In this document: in pieces, positions 30,532-39,558 of the stretch
How the letters are laid out: each line of letters starts with the position of its first letter
How positions within the stretch are numbered: the first letter of the stretch is position 1
Source: Ascochyta rabiei
Lineage: Eukaryota; Ascomycota; Dothideomycetes; Pleosporales; Didymellaceae
Direction: 5' to 3'
DNA: 64,000 nt
NCBI RefSeq assembly: GCF_004011695.2
Contig: NC_082415.1
Location: 1,116,001 to 1,180,000 of the forward strand
Notes under the pieces: model-generated
Seen by the model: only the letters and a program-made list of their open reading frames with translations
Databases searched by the model: none
What the model was told of the DNA's origin: nothing
Made by a program: the position numbers and the translations under genes

Positions 30532-32272
30532 CTAGACCTCTGGTCTTCTTGGTCCCAGGCCTCCAGCCCACCACCCAGAGTCAACCCAGAACCGATTCTC
30601 CGCCGCTGCTACTTCCACACTCCTTACCAGCTTCCTCCGATCCACATGTAGATCCGCGTGTCCGTTTGTCAGCTCACCGGGAGTGCTGAGACCTGATTTG
30701 GCCGCTCTGGACAAAGGGCTTGTGCCTGTGGATTCGCTCTTTTCGTCGCATGTTGGACTCGCTGATCTCGGCGTTGAACTTGCGCGACTGAGCGTAGTCG
30801 GAGATGCTGGTGAGAAGGTGGGTGGGATGACACCCAAAATTCGTCCGGCAGCGAACACACACCCGCCGACCGCGTGACGAATCAGCGAGTCGCCCGTCAG
30901 GCTACCGGTGATGAACACGTTGTTCGCAACCTCGAGAGACGTTTCCGCTTTAGCCCGAAGTGTGCGACCGGAAATTTGTGTAGACGTGATATCCTCGAGA
31001 TTTGTGGGCGAGAGAATCTCGGCTTGCAAGGCTGGAGAGAGAAAGCCGATAGTGCCACGGCGACCGACCACGTATTCAAGCCCACCGACCTCGCACGTGC
31101 GGCATTCGCCTGTTGCCAGGCGCAGGGTTACTGTTGCTGTACCTGTGGACGAGGACATGGAGACATCAGTCATCTCAGCATTGGGGAAGCCCTCGTACAA
31201 GGACCAATCGCGCTGGCTGAAGAAAGGATGGTTGACCGATTTGCGACGCGGGAGGGGCGTTCGCGAGGCGCGGCTCTTGGTCGACGCAATAGCGGCGAGC
31301 TTCATCTGACGGTATACGGTTGCGTATTCTGGGTAGGCTGAATGATGGCACCCACGCAATGGAGACGGCCGCTTGTCTGGAGCCCATTGGAAGACATGCA
31401 GGATTCTGCGGGTGGGTGGTGCTGAGAGGATGACGTCTGCGGCAGAGAATCCAGATCCGATTACGAGTAGTGGCGCGTCTCTCGAGTCCAGCTCGGCCAT
31501 GGGCGCAAGCAGTGGGGGCGGCGGGATGTTGACTGTGAAGATACCAGAGGCGAGCACCAGGTGCTTGCAGCGTATGCCCAACGATCCGATGATGAAGCCG
31601 TCTGTGGTGCGGTAGACTCGGTCTACCTTGGTGCCCGTGAAGATTGAATCTGAGATGCCCACAGCGTCTGGATAGCTTCGCAGGTAGTCGGCAAATTCGG
31701 TCCGAGAAGGACGCACAAAGTCGCATTCATCCTCCTTCTCCACCCTGCGCAGATGATCGGCGTAGGAGTAGCCTGGAAGCGAGAGCTGTTCGGCGTAGCT
31801 CAGGGCGCCAATGTCCGCGCTCGCAGAGACCGGGTTGTCTGCCCATTGTCCGCCAACGTGCTCTGTGTCTCCAATGGCAAGGTGCGAGATGGCCTTGTCA
31901 GGCTCGTGGCGCCATTCCACGCATGACTTCGGGTTGATCTCGGTGTCCGCATTCGGCCGGACGAGGGTGTCGAGGAGCGTGTTGACGGGCAGTGCCTGTG
32001 TCGAGTAGCGCAGCGAAGAGAGGAAATGCGCGTACAGGTCGGGCGTTAGATGCAGCAGGCTTCGTTCCTTGGAGAGCTTTGCATCGAGAATGCCGTCATA
32101 GTGAGCACCGATGTAGTAGGGAATATGGCCGTGCAGGATGTAGGATAGGATGAGGGCGGAGGGGCCGTTGCCTTTGATGAATCAGCGACCGGCCTTTTTC
32201 AAAACGTGCCCGAGCGGACAGTCTCCTACCGATGATCACCGTGTCGACGCATTGCGGGAGCGAGCGAGCCAT
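30532..32272 (-). CDS. OSGIN-like FAD/NAD(P)-binding flavoprotein
   Basis: Flavoprotein related to oxidative stress-induced growth inhibitor (OSGIN) proteins and class B monooxygenases; substrate unknown. Two exons on the minus strand: 32272-32230 and 32171-30532, with a 58-nt intron; 560 residues. The N-terminus MARSLPQCVDTVIIGNGPSA contains the first dinucleotide-binding motif, split by the intron. OSGIN hallmarks follow: LSYILHGHIPYY, LTPDLYAHFLSSLRYS, and the WRHEPDKAISHLAIG block. A second Rossmann motif (PLLVIGSGFSAADVIL) lies near residue 260, and the FAD-domain C-terminal motif NVFITGSLTGDSLIRHAVGG near 445. A Ser/Thr/Pro-rich linker precedes the last 40 residues, which end WWAGGLGPRRPEV. 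Confidence 0.83.
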
Positions 32273-32936
32273 GGACGGTTACCGCAGGCAGTAGAGGCCA
32301 TGAGGGAGTTTTCAGGTCTCGACGGCGGGCGGACGCGTAGCATGCAGCCGTGTATCTACCTAGTCAGAGACTCGTAGATGACGGATCTATTCTTCTTCGG
32401 CGCTAACACGCGCTCGCTCGATTCCGCCTCAGTCTAGTCACCTAGTGCGCTTGGGTTGCAATTTGCAAGGTTGGCTGAGGGCTCCCGGTCTCGATTGGCA
32501 ACGTCGGCTCCCGACTTCGCTTTTCGCATTGGATGTGTCAGCCATGAGTAGCTGCCAAAGCGGGTGGGAGGTTTTGTCGCGGCTGACGCGTGTTGGCATG
32601 CAACGTGAATGGCTGGTGCTTCGTGGGGTGGACGAGGTCACAAGCTTGGTCGTGCAACCGGTGGGGTACGGCCAACTGCACAGTGCAAACGCAATGCGAA
32701 CGTGTAATGAATTGCCAAAATCAAAGTCAAACATGGTATCTGTCTCCCCTACGCTCACACGTACACTCCTCATCTCTCGGACAAGGAAACCCAGAGGTCT
32801 GCAAGGGGAACTACGACTCAATGTACAGCACTGAAAACACGCTCGTAAGCCTCGAGCAGCCCGGGCCAGACACCCCCACATCACGTCCGCACTTGGGTCA
32901 CCAGATTGGTAACCGTCCCAATCGACAACCATCACC
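32273..32936. other. Spacer between the OSGIN-like and VHS-GAT genes
   Basis: 664 bp, upstream of the flavoprotein and downstream of the next minus-strand gene. No gene or repeat recognised. Confidence 0.5.
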
Positions 32937-34603
32937 CTAGTACCGATACGTGACTGTGTTGCGCTCTGCAATGGGCGAAACCTCGTGTTGCCGTTGCTGA
33001 GTCGCACTTTGGTCTGGGGTACGCGGACGCTGACCTGCCTCGTCCTCCTGGATGGGAGACCCTGCGCCGTGCATAGTCAGATGGTTCGCGGAGCTCTCCT
33101 GTCGCTGCATGTACGACGGCGTTGACTGAAAGCCAGGATGGTACGAGTCTGGCGGTCCTCCGTAGCCATTCGCTCGTGGATGGGTAGGTGGCGTGTAGGT
33201 TGATGTGTACTGGTCAGCAAATGGATTCTCTTCTTGCTGCTGGGGGACAGAGCTGTCTCGTTGCCGGTTAGGCGCGGCTTGGAGAGATGTAGGAAGGTGG
33301 TTGTCGTCGTGGTTCTGAACGGCGGGCGCTTGGACCGGTAGTGCACCGTAGGGAGCTGCGTTTGGGAGCGCATCATATGGGTCTCTCGGTAGGGAATCCA
33401 TAGGTGACGGCGCCTGCACGTTGCTGCGCTGGGGCATCGCTGGAGGCTCGTACGAGTCTGTGGGAACCCCGGATGGGGCACTGTTGATGGGAGGTAGTGT
33501 TGGCGGTGTCTGCTGTGCTGGGGGTGATGGTGAGGCTCCTACGAGGCGGCGAGCCTGGAGCACAGCACGCTGGTGCTTCGAGGCCGCCAGGGAGAGCTGC
33601 TCGTTTGTCTCGATCAGCGTAAGCATCGTGTCGTCGTCGGGCGCTGGGTTGTCGCAGGCAATGTAGCCCTGCACACTGCGCTGGGCTGATGTACATCTTT
33701 CCGCAAACTCCTTGACCAGCTCGTTGCCAATCAGCTCGTTTGGCGGTGTCGACTGCACGAGTTGAAGGAGCAGCTTGGCCGAAGTGCGCGCTTCTTCAAT
33801 GCGCCCTGCAAGCTCGACGGGCGCAGGCAGCCCGCGTGGCTGCGATCGGCCCCCTCCCGAGCTGAAACCGCCTGTGAACTGCTGGCCAGCAGTCCACTGT
33901 GGCGCATTGAGTCTGCGACCCCCAAACTGCTTGGCTGCATTCTCCATGAGGCCCTTCTCTTTCCTCCACATGGCGAAGAGGGTATTCAGGTTGGTGTCGA
34001 ACGCCTTTTCTCGCTCCAGGGACTCCAACGTCTCCTTGAGGATCTGCGCAACGCTGGGGTCGTGTCCATTTCGCAGCAAGTGCTTCACGGTGTCGGCGAA
34101 CTGCTTGTCGAGGTTCTTGGTGAAGGAGGGGCCCGGGTTGTCGGCCAGGATGCGAATGAGCATGATGGCGTTGTACTGGACGTGGGGGGTCTTGTAGTTC
34201 TCCTTGGAGAGGAACTTGCGGATCTGCGAGGCAGACGCGGCGGCAGCAGAAGGACTCGACTCGGCGGCTTCGACAATGGTTGGGAGGTGCAGAACTTCCT
34301 CGCCCTGGAGGCTGTCAGTGCACCATCACGGGGTGTGCGCAGTGGACATACCGAGTTGGCGGCGCCAGACTCGCAGAACAGCCTCTGTCTCGGTATCAGC
34401 TCAGTCGACCGAGGCGCAACATGGCGCGACTCACCACTCCGCGAGCGGCGTTTGCGTCCGGCGTGTCCGCATGGCTGTCTACCGGAACATGCTGGGCTGC
34501 GAGCGCCCGGTCAGTACGGCGTGGCGCACGAGTGCAACTCGGTGGACTCACAAGACCTCTTGCGCATCAAGCTGCCCAGCCCTAGGCGCTTCTTGAGGGC
34601 CAT
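32937..34603 (-). CDS. VHS-GAT domain protein (LSB5-like)
   Basis: Cytosolic trafficking adaptor of the GGA/TOM1/LSB5 kind, binding ubiquitin and actin-patch components at endosomes. Four exons on the minus strand: 34603-34552, 34496-34435, 34384-34352 and 34304-32937; introns of 55, 50 and 47 nt; 504 residues. Assembled start: MALKKRLGLGSLMRKRS, a Asp/Ala-rich link, ARGVRLFCESGAANSGEEVLH. The VHS-like superhelix reads IRKFLSKENYKTPHVQYNAI, LIRILADNPGPSFTKNLD and LLRNGHDPSVAQILKETLE. The GAT domain follows (ARTSAKLLLQLVQSTPPNEL to DDTMLTLIETNEQLSLAASK). The C-terminal 200 residues are Pro/Gln/Ser-rich and end ERNTVTYRY. Exons 2 and 3 (62 and 33 nt) rest on splice-site and family reading. Confidence 0.82.
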
Positions 34604-35962
34604 CGCGGCGGGCCGTGTACTGTCTAGCGGGGTGCTCGACACTACGATGTCTGTTGGTAAGAACAACAAACAGATGCCAGCACAGTGATATTGGCTGCTG
34701 GCTTGTGAGGAGCTCGGATGCCTCGCGCGCGAGCGTGACAGGCAAGAGCAGGAGCAGGAGCAGGAGCAAGAGCAAGAGCAAGAGCAAGAGCAAGAGCAAG
34801 AGCAAGAGCAAGAGCAAGAGCAAGAGCAAGAGCAAGAGCAAGAGCAAGGAGATTTGATTTCGTGAGACTCAAAGCATAGGGCGGTTAGGCGGCCAACGAC
34901 TCAGCGGCGCTCCTATGCTTATGCCTTGCACGGACTCGTCTACAGAGCTGCTGCGCCTCCAGCCAAGCATTGCGAGCGCCGGCAAAGACGTCAACCGCCG
35001 CGTACTGCGTGTGGCAGCCATCCTTTTCAGCAGCGTCCTCTACGCGGCTGTCTTGTCACGAGGGCTTTTGGTGTTGGCCCAGGACTGCGCGTCTCCCCAA
35101 ACCGGCCCCACGGCCAAGAGACGCGGGAGGATCATTACGACTGTGTCCAGGATGGGCCAGGTCGACAACGATCCGGTCCATCTTGCCTTTGAGGTGCAAG
35201 GCTATCCCTCAACTTGTACGCCTGCACATGGATGCACCCGCCGGTGTGACGCAGGGTCCTTTTAGTCGCCAAAAGCAAAGTGGAGTTCGACATGTCAATG
35301 CATGACATACGCTGCGTGCAGGTGATGCTGCCGGCAATACCTTTCGTGACAGGCAGCTAGGCACGTGTTCAGTGTCAAGTCAGTACGACAAGAGGCGGCC
35401 GACAAGAACATCATGGCACACTTGGCGAGTCACTGGCAAGGACATGTCAAAATCCGGTACGCAGCATAACGTGAGAACGCCTGAAGCAGTCCATGCATCA
35501 AAACTTTCGTTCAGCCTCGAACGCAAGCCTCAGGCCTTGGCTTGGATAGCTTCCAAGAGACCTGACATCAGGAGAAAGCATCACATCAGATACACCAAGA
35601 AAGTCATCTACGACTCCTGCCGCGCACGAGGTCTTGCATCTCCATGTGTGATGCGTCAACGATGGTGCCTCGAAATGCTGGGCGACTTGCTTTTGTATGC
35701 AGCCTAGCTTCTCGGCGCAGCAGATCGTTGATCATCCCCACAGCCACAGCTACGCTTGCCTTGTCAGACGTCACTTCATGTGTCTGCCACCAAGTGTGAC
35801 GGGCTGAACAGGTTGCAGCAAATATGGGCTTAATAGCATGGCGCCCCTCAGCGCGCCTTCGTCTCGTGCAAAACATCCACCCTCTGACCTTGCCTCTTCT
35901 TAGGCACCCGTCACCTTCGCCCACCTCACACTACCTGTGAACCATTATCAGCTCCCTTCAAC
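34604..35962. promoter_or_regulatory. Divergent spacer between the VHS-GAT gene and APP1
   Basis: 1.36 kb between divergent starts. It includes the AGCAAG tract at 34743-34849. Frames at 34915-35265 and 35372-35707 lack protein-like features, so I do not call them. Confidence 0.45.
34743..34849 (+). repeat. (AGCAAG)n/(AGCAGG)n hexamer tract
   Basis: About 18 hexamers, AGCAGG units first then AGCAAG, all purine-rich on the plus strand. It starts 140 bp upstream of the VHS-GAT start codon. Confidence 0.92.
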
Positions 35963-37201
35963 ATGGCACATGAACCAGTCAAAGCCATGGCAGGCCAAGC
36001 CACGCAGCGCTTTCAAGAGAGTAAAGAAGACCGCGTCACCCGGGCCGCTGGACACTTCTCCGAATTCGAAGCCGACATGCCTAAACTCGCAAACCGTTTC
36101 CAGTTCTCTCTCAAGGACAACCTCTCCTCCTATCTTGGGCGCAACAACCCATTCTACTCCGAAGCCAACGATGACACCGACTACGTCTGGCTTCTCGACA
36201 ACACGGCCTACCAGAACCGCCTGGGCAGATGGAAAGCGGAATTCGTCGCCGCCTACTTTGTCAGACACAGCGGCAAAGACCTGTCTGAAGTCGTGGCTTG
36301 GGTCAGCGAGAAGATCGGCCTGGCAGACGATGAAGAAGCTAAGAAGACGATCGCACTGAGACTGGAGCCGTTCCTGGACGCCATTCTACCTGCACACGCT
36401 GTCAACATTGAGCTTCAGGGTGTGAAAGTCAGACTTGGGCCTAGCGGGCGAGACGGTATCAGTGCAGACGAACTCGCTATTCCTGGCTCAGGTTACAAGG
36501 ATGGTGAAACAATCACATCGAAAGCAGTCGGCGCGACCGCAACGCCCGTCAAGACCACATTTGCGAAAACCAAAGGATGGGCAGTACTCAGCGACATCGA
36601 TGACACAATCAAGAAAACTCTGACCTCGTCACCTGTCGGTATCTTGAAGACCACCTTCGCAGAAGAACCAGAGCCCATCAAGGGCATGCCTGAGCTCTAT
36701 AAACACATCGTTCAAAAGCTCGACAATCCCCCTTTCTGGTACCTTTCGGCTTCGCCTTACAACCTCTACCCCTTCCTCCGCCAGTTTCGCGAGACCTACT
36801 ACCCGTCAGGAACCATGCTATTGCGTGACGCTTCCTGGATGAACTTGGCTGGATTCTTAGCCAACCTTACCCAAGGTACGGAGGCCTACAAAGTCGACCG
36901 GATAGAAAAGGTCCACGAATGGTTTCCCAAACGCAGATTCATCCTGATCGGCGACTCTACGCAATCAGATCCTGAAGCTTATGGCGAGATGTACCGCAAG
37001 TTCTCCAAATGGATAGGTGCCATTTACATTCGCAAGGTCACAGGTGTCGCGGAGATGGATGAGGGAAAGAAGAACAACCCTGAGCGCTTCGAGGAGGCTT
37101 TCAAGGGTGTCCCAAAGGAGGTGTGGTACGTCTTCGAAGACCCTAACGAGCTGTACGCCAAGGTAGACGCCCTGGTGGCTCAGCATATGCCAGAACAGTA
37201 G
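35963..37201 (+). CDS. APP1: App1-type phosphatidate phosphatase (DUF2183)
   Basis: Haloacid-dehalogenase-type Mg2+-dependent phosphatidate phosphatase; the yeast enzyme sits on cortical actin patches and makes diacylglycerol for endocytosis. Single exon, 412 residues, shorter than yeast App1 because it lacks the long Pro-rich C-terminus. The catalytic DxDxT is in GWAVLSDIDDTIKKT, near residue 211. Other family blocks are FWYLSASPYNLYPFLRQFRE, YPSGTMLLRDASWM, EAYKVDRIEKVHEWFPKRRF, and the metal-binding ILIGDSTQSDPEAYGEM. The N-terminal half (NPFYSEANDDTDYVWLLDN) also fits fungal homologues. ATG 35963 has good context (ACATGG). No signal peptide or membrane helix. Confidence 0.92.
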   Translation: MAHEPVKAMAGQATQRFQESKEDRVTRAAGHFSEFEADMPKLANRFQFSLKDNLSSYLGRNNPFYSEANDDTDYVWLLDNTAYQNRLGRWKAEFVAAYFVRHSGKDLSEVVAWVSEKIGLADDEEAKKTIALRLEPFLDAILPAHAVNIELQGVKVRLGPSGRDGISADELAIPGSGYKDGETITSKAVGATATPVKTTFAKTKGWAVLSDIDDTIKKTLTSSPVGILKTTFAEEPEPIKGMPELYKHIVQKLDNPPFWYLSASPYNLYPFLRQFRETYYPSGTMLLRDASWMNLAGFLANLTQGTEAYKVDRIEKVHEWFPKRRFILIGDSTQSDPEAYGEMYRKFSKWIGAIYIRKVTGVAEMDEGKKNNPERFEEAFKGVPKEVWYVFEDPNELYAKVDALVAQHMPEQ

Positions 37202-37600
37202 GCAATCTTTTGTATAGGTTGCACGATTTGTGTTTTTTTTGGGCGTCTTTACTGCCTGATACCGGTACTGCATTGCTTTTCTTTTTTTTTTTAAAGACGA
37301 TTAGCTGGCACATATTGCTCGAGATTCCCCTAATGATAGCATCAGACAGTGTTTACTCTTACCCTCAGGATAGCGTGTTTGTTTCTTGCCCTCTCCAAAC
37401 TGTTTTTGTCTTCATTTCTTCGTGAGCTTGGGAGTCTGGTGGTGATGGTGATGACGCAAGCTACCCGCGATTGCACAGTGAAGCACCAAGCTTACATTCA
37501 CCTCACAACAGCCCAGTAGCTGGACTTGCGCACAGTCGACATCAATAATCGCACGCTCAGCCATACAGCAATACAATCTCGCTGCGCCGAACGCTTTGTA
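37202..37600. other. Spacer between APP1 and the DUF3445 gene
   Basis: 399 bp with T-rich runs near 37231 and 37280 and a GGTGATGGTGATG run near 37438. No gene seen. Confidence 0.5.
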
Positions 37601-39123
37601 ATGGCCATGGCAAAACACCCGTACGATGATCCTGATCCGGTACCCATATACCTCCTTCTCATTCTGGCCATCTTACTCTGTGCATATTTCGGCTGGGTGG
37701 GCTCAGTTGCTGTACGCCTCTACTTCTACAAAGGCGCTCTTGGGCCAGAGCCAGAAAGGTTCGTCATCCTTCCAGTATATCTGCGCGATCGCAGTCCACA
37801 GCGCGGCCACCACCGGCGTGTGACCGCCTTTCCCATCCCCACGACCCCCAAAAGCCCAGCACGAGAGCTTGCGCGGCTCTCGAGAGTGCCTCGTATAGAT
37901 TCTGCGGATGTAGATGCGAACGAGCTGCCTGATTCCGAAATTCACGCCTTCTTTGCAGAACAACAACGCATCTCGCGACTCCCGGCTTTCGTACAGGATG
38001 ACTGCGGTGACGGATCTGATTTCCCCAACATCCCGTTCGCGGTCAGGCCTGTAGATGGGAATCAAAACACACTGGCGCCGTTGGGTATCTCTAGGAGACC
38101 CTCGACGAGCTACAAGGCGCTGGGCCTGGAGAAGCTCGAGCAAAACGAGTGGCTTGCTGTCGATGACACATACAAGGACCTCCATGCAGCACGCGACTAC
38201 CTCCTCGCTAAGAAGAATGCGGAGTGCATACAAGTGAAGCACGATGGCGAGGCGGCGTGTGAAGAGCTGCTAGAAGATGTGGTGAAGTTCCTCGTCTCAA
38301 AGTACCCCGACGACTTCAGCATCCAGACGATAAATCGACGAAGGCACATCCGGAACGAGATCACCAGGGAAGAATGGTCGCTCGTCCGTCCGTTCGACTG
38401 CCACCCACTAGAAGTGTGCGCGAGGCTGGCTGCGGAGGACTTCAACATTCTGCTCAAGGGCGAGTTCACGCAACAGCACTATCTGTACGTCAGCCTCCCT
38501 ATTTCCCATCGACATACTAATCCCCCTCCTGGCAAGCAAGCGCAACCCTCTTCCCAGCTGGCTGGCACATGCGCAGCCTAATCGGCAAACCACTCTCACA
38601 CATGCAAGAGCAGGACCTACACCAATGGAACGGTACATCATCCCCACCACCACACATGGCTATCCCAATCCTAACTTCAGCTTCAAGACTCACAGCCACT
38701 AACTACCCCGACACAGACATCCCTTCCATCCTCGCCCACATCACCAGCACCAGCACCAGCACCAGCACCCCGCTATCCCGCACCACACTCTACATCCAAA
38801 CCCACCCCGACACGCGGCCCCTCTCACACACCCTCTTCACCCAAGCGCCCCAAGATCTGTTCCCCGGAAACCTCTCCACGCTGCTACCCCAGCACATCCT
38901 CGTGCGGCGCGAGCAGCACATCTTCCGCCGCCTGCGCTCGGGAGCGGTGGTTTTCTCAACCCGCACCCGCGTGCAGAAATTGACGGATTTGAACGTCGTG
39001 GAGCGCCGGGCGTTGGTGAAAGAGGTGCGTGGTTGGGAGGGTGAGATTGCGGTCAGGAAGGGGGTTGAGCTGTGGCAGCGGATCGTGCTGGGGTGGTGTG
39101 AGGGGAAGAAAGCGGGTATTTAG
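37601..39123 (+). CDS. Membrane-anchored DUF3445 protein (heme-dependent oxidative N-demethylase-like)
   Basis: DUF3445 proteins include bacterial heme-dependent oxidative N-demethylases that act on dimethylamine-type substrates; fungal members are uncharacterised. Two exons, 37601-38484 and 38541-39123; intron 56 nt (GTACGT, CTAAT branch, CAAG); 488 residues. One membrane helix lies near residues 16-40 (PIYLLLILAILLCAYFGWVG), after a short N-terminus. The domain runs from EWLAVDDTYKDLHAARDYLL through REEWSLVRPFDCHPLEVCA and YLLATLFPAGWHMRSLIGKP (over the splice) to the hallmark LVRREQHIFRRLRSGAVVFS and TRVQKLTDLN. The region 38635-38770 is low-complexity and may hide another small intron. 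Starts at 37601 and 37607 are equivalent. Confidence 0.75.
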
Positions 39124-39558
39124 ATTTGGGGGGGGGGGGGGCTCTGAGGTGGATCTGTATGCAGTGGGGTGTGCAACTGTGGGACTTGGGGAGTGGTGGA
39201 AGGGGGAGGTGTAGGTGGCGGGAAGTGATTGGGCAGAGACTCAAAGACCCGCGTGCAAAGATAATTCCCATCACACGTTGTACACGCCACATAACGGAAT
39301 TGGTAAAGCTCAGGATGTCATGCAATGAATGGCAGCTATATACTTCAATTCCTGAATTACCGACAAACAATAATTAGTAAATGCGGCTACAAACAACGAT
39401 CAATTGCAGATTCCGCTTCGCTGCGCTATCAAGATGCTCGCTGAGATGCTCGAATGCAGTAAAACCCAATGGTATCGTCTCTTCGTGGTATCTGGCCGCC
39501 GGGGCATCGTAAAGGTCGTGTATGTGAATAAGTAGAAACATCAGGGAGACAAGGATGT
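39124..39558. other. Convergent spacer after the DUF3445 gene
   Basis: 435 bp including a G16 run near 39127-39142. Only 3' UTRs expected. Confidence 0.5.

Noticed and set aside
34548..34872. Leu-rich and (SK)n frames across the AGCAAG tract
   Set aside because: Pure translation of a hexamer repeat in different frames, partly overlapping exon 1 of the VHS-GAT gene.
34915..35265. 116-residue frame between the VHS-GAT gene and APP1
   Set aside because: No protein-like features; several overlapping frames of similar length exist here by chance in GC-rich DNA.
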